From contig NC_087062.1 of assembly GCF_963678635.1 (NCBI RefSeq), positions 9,158,670-9,222,669 on the forward strand: a stretch of DNA of 64,000 bases, given 5' to 3'. This document shows, in pieces, positions 11,292 through 22,434 of this stretch. How positions within the stretch are numbered: the stretch's first letter is position 1; each line of letters begins with the position of its first letter. The notes below the pieces were generated by a model. It was not told where the DNA came from and did not search any database. It was given only the letters and a program-made list of their open reading frames with translations. Made by a program: the position numbers and the translations under genes. Source of the stretch: Symsagittifera roscoffensis. Taxonomy: Eukaryota > Xenacoelomorpha > Acoela > Convolutidae.

Positions 11292-11635
11292 TGTTAATGC
11301 TACATAGCAATAAAGTTGAAAGTATAGTATAAAGCCAGTATAGTTGCTTAGCAATACCAGCTATATAGCTCAGCGTATACATAGTGCGTTCCGGGGAGTT
11401 CGGCGTGGGTTCGATTCTCACCTAAGCCGTTTCATTTGAGAATCCTATTTGAGCCGAACCTGACAGAACATAAAATGCTAATATTTTAATCGGTTCAAAA
11501 TTTGTTTTGCAATTGAGTTTCTGTTAATTAAACTGCGTGAACTAAGTATGAACTCAATGTGAAAAAAACACACAAATCACACAAATCAGGGCATGAACAA
11601 GCCCACTTTTTAACTTGATACGTGAATGGTTGTTG
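11292..11635 (+). repeat. Truncated 5' LTR of BEL copy 1
   Basis: Begins TGTTAATGCTACATAGCA like the LTRs of copy 2. It includes TATAAAGCC and the tRNA-like module (11360-11430). Similarity stops shortly after ACTTGATACGTG (about 11622-11635), losing roughly the last 100 bp, the AATAAA and the primer-binding site. Confidence 0.8.
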
Positions 11636-12791
11636 TAGAAAAATACATCTGTACAGTTTTGAGCGACCTCAAATTGAACGAAACCCATGCAAATCGTCAG
11701 ATTACGCGGAAACTCAAACTTGTGCAACTGACCGAAAAATCAAAAACAGTTCGATTGGCCGAAAGTCAGAAACTGTGAAAAACAACGCAGTTAACAAAAT
11801 CAAGAACGGTGTCGCTTGCCGAGTTTAGCCGAACCGATACGATCGACAACTTTTGCCACAACAGCAAACTACATTTGTCGAAACAACCAGTTCCTGAAGC
11901 AGTGTCATCCCAAAATCTGCCCTAGTCAAAACAAAGCCGACAACCCAGAAGGCCGACATCACACAAGGACGAAAGTGGTTTTTTTTTGTGGAATCTTCGT
12001 ATACTTTTGGACTCAAGCCGGGTGAACTACCTGCAGGAAAACTTGTAAGATCAAACCTGTGTTTTCAACTAACTTTTAGATTCTAATTTGTGCTAGTTTT
12101 TTAACCAAAAAAAAGTGCTACTTTTTTTGATTATCAGTGCTATAAAATCATATACGATGTAATTGATTGCAAACCGAGAAGACCCTATTAGACACCCTAA
12201 TACTCGTGCATACCCAGTACCCTAGTACCCCTGGAGAGTCTCGAACCCAAAAATTTTGTGAAAAAAAAATCCAGAAAATTTTCCAAAAAATTTTCGCAAA
12301 AAAAAAATTCAAAAAAACAATTTCTCGAAAAAAAAAAAGATTAATTCCAAATTTTCCCAAAACTTTCACTGACAAAAAAAATTTTTTTTGCCCGAATGTA
12401 GAGTAAAATCGGAAAACACCGTTTTCGTCTCGCCCGTTCAACCGTTTAAACCGCCAATCGTGTCGAGCAAGTTTTTTGAGTGAATCCCTACCTCGGTTTC
12501 CTCCAGTGGTTGGATAAACTTTAAAAATTTGCTCGGCTCGCCGCGACCGTTACTACTACCGTTTCGCCGTAACGTAGTTGAGTTTAACCAATAAACTGTA
12601 CGCGTTCACTTAAATAGTATTGAATCGAAGCCTTAGCAAAACCTTACAAAACCCTCAGCTAAGGGTTCTTAAAGTAATTATCGTGATCATTTTTTTTTCT
12701 TCTTTTTTTTTCATTTCTATGTGACGACTTTACATCAACAGACTCCTTAAACTGATTGGCATTAAAACAACCGTATCGCTTATCACTTTCA
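11636..12791 (+). other. Leader of BEL copy 1, first part unrelated to copy 2
   Basis: About 11636-11930 does not match the leader of copy 2 and contains no convincing gene. From about 11930 (CTAGTCAAAACAAAGCCGAC) onward both leaders align: a GTGGAATCTTCGTATAC block, an A-run block of AAAATTTTC words (12240-12390), then a moderately GC-rich block ending near ACATCAACAGACTCC (12730-12750). Confidence 0.6.
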
Positions 12792-13373
12792 ATGGTGTTC
12801 ATCATTGCTGCGAGTTCTCTCCATCACTCCGTAAATACATTACCATTAACTCTACAAATACTCCTCGACGACACTTTTAAAGCAGTTTCAGGTTTAAGCT
12901 TTAATTTGAATGCAAATAACCAGCAAAAGACTGTTCAATATCTTTTAAACAATTCGCCAAAATGTATGATAGAGAAAAACTTTATAATTTGGCACGATGT
13001 TATAAATAATTCATTGAGCAAGCATAGATCAAACAACGATAACCCACTTAACCGTCAAAATACCCCCAATATTTATGGACGTTTGGTTGAAACAGGAATA
13101 TAAACCATTAATATGACCTGACATTTAATCTCGAAAAGAAAAGCTAGCAACAAAGAACTAATTCGTAAGCTTAAATTAATTCAACCTCCGCCGTTTTTAG
13201 TAATAAAAAATTTGAGAATCATTCGACGTTATTTCCTCAATCTGTCCAAAATTATCAATAAAGTTAAAAGTCGTCGACCAAGTTCAAGGAAAAGAAAAGC
13301 AGATAAGCATAAGATTTCACAAATGACAACAGTCGAAGAATATTTAACATTTGTTAGGCATTATAAATCTTGA
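12792..13373 (+). pseudogene. Extra pre-gag ORF of BEL copy 1, broken
   Basis: Counterpart of the intact ORF at 22435-23082. It starts at the equivalent ATG (MVFIIAASSLHHSVN) but has lost about 69 nt in the middle (NPL runs straight into NRQNTPNIYG). A TAA follows GRLVETGI (near 13100), and the remaining C-terminal codons run to the equivalent TGA at 13371-13373. Function unknown. Confidence 0.7.
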
Positions 13374-13585
13374 TTTGTTTTTTTCTCCATTAGTTAAATT
13401 CATTTTTATTTTCAATCTTGTAGTTTGTTGTCCTTCTGATCCGTAGGCAACGAGAATCATAGGGGTCTTGCGAGGATCCTCTCGTTCGCAATATGACGAG
13501 GCTACTTGAATTGATTTTAGTTTGATTCCGTCAATCGACACTAATTTGTTTTTTTTTGCTCTTATTTAAAAACAAATATTTTAAA

Positions 13586-16500
13586 ATGGAGCTTGACTTC
13601 GGCCAGAAGCTAAGCAAAATTTATCTTGCCAGGAAAGAGTGGGAAACAAATCTTTTCGATTACCATGCCAAAACTACGGAATATATAAGTGCGAATGATA
13701 GGCCAGCTAAAATTGAAACGTACATCGAAAAATCTAGCATTTGCTTACAAAAAATTATAGAGAAAAATGATGAGCTTCAATCTTTGTCTATGCACAGCAA
13801 CAACGCTGCTGAAACAAAAAAATCAACTTGAGTTTTACCTAGGGTCTATCACTGCAAAAAATGACGAAGTATTAGGTCTAGCTAAAAATTACTATCAAAT
13901 TAAACCTCAAGAGGACCAGGTAGCAACTGCACGAACCCCAACGCCAAGCGAATCCATCCATCCAAGAAACCCCTTTCACAGCGTTCTAAGACTGCATCAA
14001 TGACTTCGAGTGAGCGTCGAAGAGAGGTAGCCCTTGCAAAAACTAGACGCGAGGAAGTTGAACGCCAGGCAGAGGCTAAGCTTCGTTTGAAAAAGCAAGA
14101 ACTCCAGATTCAGTCGATGAAGGGTCAACTTGAACTTGATGTGGTTGAAAAGAAAAGCCGTCAAAATCTAGCCAAAGCAACTATGGAAGAAGCTAAATAT
14201 CTGGAAGACGCCTCTGAAATCTGTGGACTTCGTCGTAGCAGATCGAAATTGGCAATGGCCGTCCAGGAGAACCAAACAGAGGAAGACAGGACAAGAAGTT
14301 GGGTGAACACTCAATTCCCAACTCAGGAGATAGTTCAGCCCGTGGCACCAGTCCAAAGTGTCAATCTGGAACCAGCTTTCGAATTCTTGTCATTTTCAAG
14401 TATTGAACCGCCTTTCAGTAGAAATCTGATGATGAGTAATAATTCTCATCCGAATGCTAATTAGTTCGAAACCACGTGTATAAACTCACAGAGTGTTAAC
14501 GTCCCTCATACATCAAATACAAGTGTCAGCTTGCCAAATCCAAATGTAAACAGTGCGTATGAGCCACAGGAACAGCTACCTTTGACCAACCTATACAACT
14601 ACAACCCTTTGATGAAGAGTAGTTTTCATCATTCTAATATCCCGACGAGCTCAATGCCCATTGCTCAACAAACCTTTTTCCCAAGTAATTCTGCAAATTT
14701 TGTGTACCAACCTCTTTTACCCAATAACGTTGGTCCTCTCAATCCTCCAACAGTCACCTTCTCCCCTAACTCATGTTATGTCACACAGCCATCGAATGTT
14801 CAACCGTTCTCTAGCGGAGGAACAACTTTTTATGTCGGTGATCCTAATACTGCTGTAGACGCCACTATCTATTCGAAACTGCTGATGGCGCCTTATACAA
14901 AGAGAACAAACAATATGGCCCATTTACGTCCTCGGGCAGTAAACCAATCACTAATCAAGATCTAGCTGAAATCTTGACACTGAGCCAGAAAGGTCCCATG
15001 CCTGAGTGGAAATTGTCTTCTTTAGACGAAAATCCATTGCAGTGGCCTGAATGGTTTGGTCAGTTCAAAAGTGCAATCGATGCAAAAGTTTTAAGTGATG
15101 ATGTCAAACTGACATATCTCAAAACTCTCGTTTCAGGCAAAGCGAAGAATGCAATTGCCGAATTCGCTTACAGTGGAGTATTCTACAAGGATGCTTTGAA
15201 AATTCTAGGGAGAAAATTTGGACAACCACAGACGATTGTGGCAGCTCATCTTGAAAAATTTTCAAATTTTCCACCTCTCAAAATGCACAATTCAGAAAGC
15301 ATAATCAGTTTCGCTTCCTGTATATCCAGTCTTGTCGCTGTTTTAAAATCGGTGGGATATGAGTACGACTTGAAGAGTACATCCGTTTTGAATCAAGTTA
15401 TTTCAAAATTGCCTCCAAATATGAAAGAGTCGTGGTCTCTCCACTCTGTAAAGAAGTGTTGGAGACAGCCAACCGTTTTAGATTTTAACGATTGGCTCCG
15501 CGACAAGGCTGAGGCACATGAGTTTATGCGTGTGAGTCAGAATATGTCACAACCTGAGGAGACTCCAAAGACTGGTTTCCATAAACCACCCAAAAAAGTT
15601 TTTGCCGCTGCTTCAAAAGTTGAAAAACCACTTTATGCTCCGTGCCTCCAGTGCAAGGGTAAACACCCACTCTGGAGTTGTTCTGTGTTTAAGGAAAAGA
15701 CCCCAACTCAACGAGCTCAATTCTCCGCACAAAATAGGTTGTGTTTTGCTTGCTTTCAATCTGACCACATGTTCCGAAAATGCCCTAAAGCCCGCAAATG
15801 CACTAAGCCTGGTTGTGAAAGCACCCATAATGTCTTGTTGCATGGTGCTGAGAAAGTTTTCAGCGTAAGGTCTGCAAACAAAGAGTTAAACAATAGCAAT
15901 AACGCAAGCCATTCAAATTCAAACAGTACCTCCCCGCCGAACCGGAATAAGCCGCAAACTTCGTCATCGAATGTAGCGGGTTCGCCGTCTTACAAGAAAC
16001 TAATGGGACTCCTTCCTGTTCTTCAATTGGAAAAAAGGTCACACACAGACGTGACCACTGCTCTTGTAATGTGCGGTTCCTGTTGTACCCACTCATGGGT
16101 CTCGGCGGCCTAGCACAGCGTTTAAGTTTAACTGGCCAAAAGCAAGATATTCTGGTAAATGGCTTCAATTCGACGGAATGCGTTGTCACGCAACAAGTCG
16201 AAGTGAATGTTTTTGCCAAATTCGACCACCATCAATATTCGTTTAGGGTTACGCCGTTTGTGAAAGACAGTTTGAGCGTTGGTTCCGAAACCATTGACGT
16301 TACCATTCTCCAAGACAGGTTTCCACATCTGCAGCCAATTAAACCTATTGTCTACAACTATTCCGACGTTGAGATGATATTCGGGCAGGATGTCTTTCAT
16401 GCAATCAAGCATCTCGAATACTTCCAAGGACGAAATCAAAATACTCCTGTCGCTGTCCGTATGCCCATTGGCTGGGTTCTCAGTGGCCCACTCCCATCAC

Positions 16501-19500
16501 CATGTGGTGTTCGAGCCACCACTTTCAGGTGCAATGTTGAAGACGTGGCACTTATTGACCAACTGAAGAAATGGTACGAACTAGAGTCGTATGGCACGTT
16601 TAAACAAGCTGATCCCCGTTCCTCAGTTGATAAACGTGCACAAAAAAATCTTGACTCTACCACGATTCATGATGGCAGCCGTTATGTTGTCGGAATGCTC
16701 TGGGTTGATGACAACATTCATCTTCCCAGAAATTTTTACGCTTAATTGGCCCAGTTTAAGTCTCTTGAAAAGCGTCTAGAGGAAGATTTAAACCTGAAAA
16801 CTCAATACGCATCAGATATCCGAAGTGATGTCGAGAAGGGTTACGTAGGCCCGGTTAGCCCTCACGACTCAAAAAACCGTTCAGACCGAGAATGGTACGT
16901 ACCGCACCACCCAGTTTTAAATCCGAACAAACCCGGCAAAATTCGGCGCGTTTTAAACGGTGCTTCTAGGTTTCACGGCAAATCACTGAATAACTCCCTT
17001 CTCGTCGGCCTCGATCTTCTTCAGAACCTTTTATTCGTTTTAATGCGCTTCCGAGAGCACAAATACGCAATTTCCACAGATATTGAAGGCATGTTTATGT
17101 AGGTCGGCTTACTAGAAAGCAATCAACGTTCCTTGTGTTTATTGTTGCGGGAGGACCCCATATCAGATGTGAGTGTATTTCAATATACAAGGCATATATT
17201 TGGAGCGGAAGATTCTCCGACATGTGCTACCTATGCTCTTCGCCGAACAGCCGTCGACAACCAAGATCGTTACCCCGGTGCCGCTTACGCCGTGCTAAAC
17301 AACTTTTACATGGATGACTACCTTGGGTCTGTGAAAAATCCAGAAACTGCTCTAATGTTAAGTCGCTGTTTAGTTGAACTGCTTAAGTTGGGTGGGTTTA
17401 ATCTTAGAAAACTCATTAGCAAACGTTCCCAATTTGTCTTCGAAACTAAATCCCCCTAAGACCAGCGCTAACAACAGTAAGGAAACTATTACCGCTGCGA
17501 TTAATCCGGAAACCACATCGCATGTTCTCGGTCTCAAATGGGACCACGTCACCGATATGTTGGTTGTGAGCAGAGGAGTCAACCGCGAACTCAAAGACTC
17601 TGTTACGCAGCGATCGTTCCTTAGTTTTGTGTCCTCCGTGTTCGGCCCCATAGGTCTTGTCGCCCCGTATACCGTACGCGCACGTTTGCTACTGAAAGAT
17701 ATCTGGAGATTGAGTGGCCAACTGTGGGACGACCCACCGCCAATTGAGTTGTGCCGCAGATTCACTGAATGGCACTCTGGCTTGCCAGTTTTAGGGCAGC
17801 TCAAAATACCTCGTTGCTATTTTGACTTCTCAGTAGATGAGGTTGAGCTGCACATGTTCGGTGATAGCTCATTGGACATTTTCTGTTCTGTAGCATTCCT
17901 TCGAGCTCAGAAAAACGCCGATTCCAAATGTCAACTAGCGTTTGTCTTCGGTAAAGCACGAGTAGCCCCGATGAAGATGCTTTCAATTCCGAAGTTGGAA
18001 CTTCAGGCTGCGCTTCTTACTAGTCGTCTGAAGGATGATATCGAGAAAGCTCTGACACTGAGTATTTCCAAAGTGTTCATGTGGACTGACAGCACAACAG
18101 TCCTTCAGTGGTTGAACTCGACAAGCAAACAGCCCGTGTTTGTAGCCAATCGAGTAGCCGAGATTCTGGAGTCAACATCAATTGACCAATGGTTCCATGT
18201 TTTGAGTGAAGACAACCCCGCTGACACCGGAAATCAAGATATTACTGCTGACTCCCTCAAGCAAAGCAGTTGGGTAAACGGCCCTTCCTTTTTGAAAATT
18301 TCTGATTGGCCTTTCAATCCAAATAGGGAAATTACTGACAAAATTCGCATGGATGGTCCGGTCTACGATCTAAATGAGGGTTTAGAGGTCTCTTCCAATT
18401 TTAAGTGCACTGCAGTTTCGACTGACTTTGCCTTCCTTGGGAAGATTATAGCTCGTTCTCCAAGATAAAGCGACTGGTCGCATATATGTTGAGACTCTCA
18501 CCTTAGCATAGACATTTCAGATCACCAGATAAGGTCATAATTGATTCAGCAGAACTTGTCCTTTCAGAGAAAAAACTTTTGCAACTTTCGCAGTTAGAGT
18601 CATTCCCAGCTGAAAGTAAGCAATTAGCAGCTGGAAAATATGTGAAAACATCGAGTCGTATATCATCGTATTCACCTTTTATCGGACTGAACGGTTTAAT
18701 TAGATCTACCGGCCGTATCCAACGTCTCTCTGCAACCGCATTCGAAACTCGCCATCCAATAATTTTGGATAGCCGTCATCGCCTAATCCGATTGTTTCTC
18801 CGTTTTTATCACATTAAGCACAAACATCAGTCAGTCGACTACCTTCGTTCCGTCATTCATCAGCAATTTGTTGTACTACGCTTAAGATCTGCACTAAGAG
18901 CTATTGAAACACATTGCGTGTGCTGTAGAAAGCGAAAAGCGAAAACCGTTACTCCAATGATGTCTGACCTTCCCGCGGAGCGTCTAGGTTACCGCCAGCC
19001 ACCGTTCTCGAACTACGGCGTCGATTATTTTGGACCATTTCATGTAACCATTCGTCGATCTTCCGAGAAACGCTGGGGTTTTCAATTTAATTGCTTAACG
19101 ACTCAAGCAATTCACATTGAGTTCGTTTCATCCATGGACACAAGTTCATGTGTGATGGCTATCGAGCGCTTTATTTCTAGGCGAGGAACACCCTCAATAA
19201 TTTGGTCGGACAACGGAACAAACCTTGTAGGAGCCGAAAATGAGCTTCTTATGTACATCAAAAATTGGAACGCAGAAGCTCCACTGTCGCTCATACACAA
19301 AGTCATTAAGTGGAAGTATAATCCGCCAAGTGCACCACATCAAGGTGGAGCATGGGAGCGAATGGTGCGCAGTTGTAAGCATGTATTTTATGCAATCTTA
19401 GGGTGAAGAAAATTGACTGACGAGATTTTGAACACAACCATGTGCCTAGTTGAAGGTTCACTAAACGCCCGTCCGCTCACTCCCGTTTCTGACAACCCAG

Positions 19501-19919
19501 ATAGTCTTGAGGCTTTGACGCCGAATCATTTTCTCTTAGGTCAGCACAGTCTAACGTTTCCGTCTCTAAGGTCGAGTGAAAACTATTCTCACTGTAATCG
19601 CTATGCCCGTGCGCAGTCGTACGCAAACGCAATTTGGCAGCGATGGTTAAGTGAGTACGTCCCTACACTCAATAAAAGAGTTAAGTGGCATGCTCCTCCC
19701 GAATATTCTTTGAAAACGGGAGATATGGTGTGGTTAGTTGAATCCTCTAGCCCTAGGGGTCACTACCCAGTAGCACGCATAATGTCGCTAAACTACGGCA
19801 AAGACAACACCGCCCGCTCCGCAAACCTAAGGACCGTTTCCGGAAACTACACTCGGCCGCTCGTTAAGCTCGTTCCGGTTCTCGCTCCTTCGGGGGTGGA
19901 GGATGTTAATGATACCTAG
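13586..19919 (+). pseudogene. Broken gag-pol of BEL copy 1
   Basis: Homologous throughout to 23286-29499. Visible lesions: an added A in the run near 13815 shifts frame; a stop after HPNAN near 14462; a shift near 14940-14970; a frame change near 16110; stops at 16743 (FYA then TAA) and 17101 (GMFM then TAG); the shared frame change near 17457; a shift near 18430-18470; and TGA at 19404. The protease catalytic Asp codon is changed to Gly (near 16075). The RT YMDD is still present (near 17310), as are the zinc-knuckle cysteines of Gag (15640-15830). No full-length product is possible. Confidence 0.9.
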
Positions 19920-20089
19920 CATTAAATCTGAAAGTATAGTATAAAGCCAGTATAGTTGCTTAGCAATACCAGCTATATAGCTCAGCGTATACATAGTGCG
20001 TTCCGGGGAGTTCGGCGTGGGTTCGATTCTCTTTAATCAAACCGATTCTGTTTCCTGTTTTTATTCCAGTTATAAAAAAGGCCAGAATA
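19904..20089 (+). repeat. 3' LTR of BEL copy 1 with internal deletion
   Basis: 186 bp instead of about 440. The sequence jumps from the tRNA-like B box (GGTTCGATTCTC, ending 20031) to TTTAATCAAACCG near the LTR end. In copy 2 the word GATTCTC occurs at both sides of the missing part (20863-20869 and 21118-21124), so deletion between these 7-bp repeats explains it exactly. Confidence 0.85.
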
Positions 20090-20740
20090 AGCATTTTTTC
20101 CATATATGGAAATTGTATGACTAGTATTTTTGGTCATCCCGGGCAGTGGGGGGGGGAGGTTTACCAGCCCCACCGAATAGATTGTAGAGGTGATCATCCC
20201 AGTTCACGCCTCCCCAACCCCAGGTTTACCCCCCCTCCCCCCGTTAACGCCCCCTCCAAGTTTACCCCAACCACCATCACTATTCACTCCCCCACCCCAG
20301 TTTACCCCACTCTTTTAAATGGGGGGAGGTAAAAAAGCTTGAAGGGGTGAGGGGATGACGTTGAGACATGGCATTTACTAAAAAACATGGCAAGCGTTTT
20401 GCAAATTTCTGGCAAAACTTGCAAATTTCTGCGAAAATAATCGATTTTAGTTCTAATAATAAAATAATTTGTAATCGATTACAATGGAATATTATATTTT
20501 TTCAAAATCTATAATTTATGATAGCAATATAATCGGTTTCGTGGTCTGAATTGTACATCTGCAATGGATGATAATGAATTATTATTGTCTCGGGAATCCA
20601 TTATAAACGATTAGATTCAGTGCGGGGAGCTTAAATTTGAAAAGATATTTCACTGTGATTGTTTTTTCGTAAAGTTATTGGGGTGTAAAGATCGCCATTT
20701 TGGTCAATTTGTGGAAATTAACGCGCGATATATTTCGAGC
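20090..20740. other. Palindromic repeat half, C/G-rich patch and AT palindromes between the BEL copies
   Basis: 20090-20135 is the right half of the palindromic repeat interrupted by copy 1 (AGCAT, then TTCCATATATGGAAATTG). 20140-20345 is unusually G/C-run rich, with a trace of the 7.8-kb fragment. 20430-20620 carries ATTATAATC-like palindromic words. 20671-20740 is a 70-bp segment repeated after the 3' LTR of copy 2. No gene seen. Confidence 0.6.
20671..20740 (+). repeat. 70-bp direct repeat flanking BEL copy 2, left copy
   Basis: AAAGTTATTGGGGTGTAAAG through ATATATTTCGAGC abuts the 5' LTR. The same 70 bp with five mismatches lies at 29949-30018, shortly after the 3' LTR. This is far longer than a BEL target duplication. 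Confidence 0.85.
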
Positions 20741-21180
20741 TGTTAATGCTACATAGCATTAAAGTATGAAAGTATAGTATAAAGCCAGTATAGTTGCTTA
20801 TCAATATCAGCTATATAGCTCAGCGTATACATAGTGCGTTCCGGGGAGATCGGCGTGGGGTCGATTCTCACCTAAGTCGTTTCATTTGAGAATCCTATTT
20901 GAGCCGAACCTGACAGAACATAAAATGCTAATATTTTAATCGGTTCAAAATTGGTTTGCAATTGAGTTTCTGTTAATTAAACTGCGTGAACTAAGTATGA
21001 ACTCATTGTGAAAAAAACACATAAATCACAAAAATCAGGGCATGAACAAGCCCACTTTTTAACTTGATACGTGTAATGTTGTTGCTAATTCCGTGCAATA
21101 AAAATTCGCCGTTTATTGATTCTCTTGAATTAAACCGATTCTGTTTCCTGTTTTTGTAAGTTATAAAAAAGGCCAGAATA
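20741..21180 (+). repeat. 5' LTR of BEL copy 2
   Basis: 440 bp, from TGTTAATGCTACATAGCATT to GGCCAGAATA. The start can fold as TTAATGCTA-CA-TAGCATTAA. It contains a TATA-like TATAAAG (20778-20784), a tRNA-like module (20811-20880, with a T-to-G change in the B box) and AATAAA (21097-21102). The 3' boundary is set from copy 1, where the 5-bp duplication follows GAATA directly. Confidence 0.9.
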
Positions 21181-21183
21181 TTT

Positions 21184-21201
21184 TGGTGCCGCGACTCGGG
21201 A
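21184..21201 (+). other. Primer-binding site of BEL copy 2
   Basis: TGGTGCCGCGACTCGGGA lies 3 nt after the LTR. The TGG start and 18-nt complementarity to a tRNA 3' end (CCA included) are what a minus-strand primer site should show. I could not name the tRNA with certainty. Confidence 0.75.
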
Positions 21202-21235
21202 ACAAAAAAAAATATTATCTGTCCCAAATTTTATC

Positions 21236-21451
21236 TTGACAACACGTGAATTCATTGATTATTTCGCACGTAAAACCCAGTTGTGTGAATCAGTCGATGA
21301 TATCCAGCTCTTAAAGAAAGTCCAGCGTATGGAAGATACCAAACTTGACGAGGTGAAGCTAAGTGGCAGTGCCAGAAATTCTATCCAAGCATGGCTGTTA
21401 GAACCATTCAACAAAACTGCAAATCAAGGAGCCCCCCACAATTTCGTGTGA
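21236..21451 (+). CDS. Small leader ORF specific to copy 2, possible captured fragment
   Basis: About 71 codons with no ATG near its start (TTG at 21236), reading REFIDYFARKTQLCESVDD and later KKVQRMEDTKLDEVKL, ending TGA. Its composition is protein-like and helical. It is absent from copy 1, whose leader has different DNA here. It may be a captured coding fragment rather than a translated gene. No family recognised. Confidence 0.25.
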   Translation: MTTREFIDYFARKTQLCESVDDIQLLKKVQRMEDTKLDEVKLSGSARNSIQAWLLEPFNKTANQGAPHNFV

Positions 21452-22434
21452 CCTCAAGTCAAAAACGGGGAAACGACCACTAGTCAAAATAAAGCCGACA
21501 ACCCAGAGGCCGACATCACACAAGGCGGAAAGTGGTTTTTTTTTGTGGAATCTTCGTATACTTTTGGACTCAAGCCGGGTGAACTACCTGCAAAAAATTT
21601 GTAAGATCGAACCTGTGCTTTCAATTAACTTTTAGACTCTGAATTGTGCTAGTTTTTTAACCAAAAAAAGTGCTTCTTTTTTGATTATCAGTGCTATAAA
21701 ATTACATATGATGTTGTTAATTGCAAACCGATTAGGACCGTACTAGATACCTAATCCTAGTTCATACCCAGTATCCTATTACCCCAGGATAGTCTCGAAC
21801 CCAAAAAAATTTGTGAAAAAAAAAATTCCTGAAAATTTTCCAAAAAATTTTCGCAAAAAAAAAAATAAACAAAAATTTTCAAAAAAAAAAATTTTCTCGA
21901 AAAAAAAAAAAAGTTATTCCAACTTTTCCCAAAACTTTCACAAACAAAAAAAAAATTTTCTCGAAAAAAAAAAGTTATTCCAACTTTTCCCAAAATTTTC
22001 ACAAACAAAAAAAAAATTTTTTTTTTTTTTGCCCGATTTTAGAGCAAAATCGGAAAACACCGTTTTCGTCTCGCCCGTTCAACCGTTTAAACCGTCAATC
22101 GTGTCGAGCAAGTTTTTTGAGTGAATCCCTACCTCGGTTTCCTCCAGTGGTTGGATAAACTTTAAAAATTTGCTCGGCTCGCCCCGTTTTCGGCCGCATA
22201 CCGCCGCGACCGTTACTACTACCGTTTCGCCGTAAAGTCGTTGAGTTTAACCGATAAACCGTAGGCGTTAACTTAAATAGTACTGCTTCGAAAACCTTAC
22301 AAAACCCTCAGCTAAGGGTTCTGAAAGTTCTTATCGTAATAATTTTTTTTTTTTCATTTCTATGTGACGACTTTACATCAACAGACTCCTTAAATTGATT
22401 GCAATTAAAACAACCGTATCGCTTATCACTCTCA

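Larger units (their letters stand above)
11292..20089 (+). mobile_element. BEL/Pao LTR retrotransposon, copy 1 (decayed)
   Basis: Order: truncated 5' LTR (11292 to about 11635), altered leader, broken extra ORF (12792-13373), broken gag-pol (13586-19919), and 3' LTR with an internal deletion (19904-20089). It is flanked by AGCAT on both sides (11287-11291 and 20090-20094), the 5-bp duplication usual for this superfamily. Family assignment rests on a DUF1759-type Gag, a DUF1758-type protease, a Pao-type RT with YMDD, a Pao RNase H, and an integrase followed by a DUF5641-like tail. Many stops and shifts make it inactive. Confidence 0.9.

Noticed and set aside
12148-12441. Phe/Lys-rich open frames in the BEL leaders (also 21757-22124)
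   Set aside because: Translations of A-run and T-run repeats in both strands; composition is an artefact.
20117-20332. Pro-rich open frame between the BEL copies
   Set aside because: Translation of C-rich low-complexity DNA with a trace of the 7.8-kb fragment.
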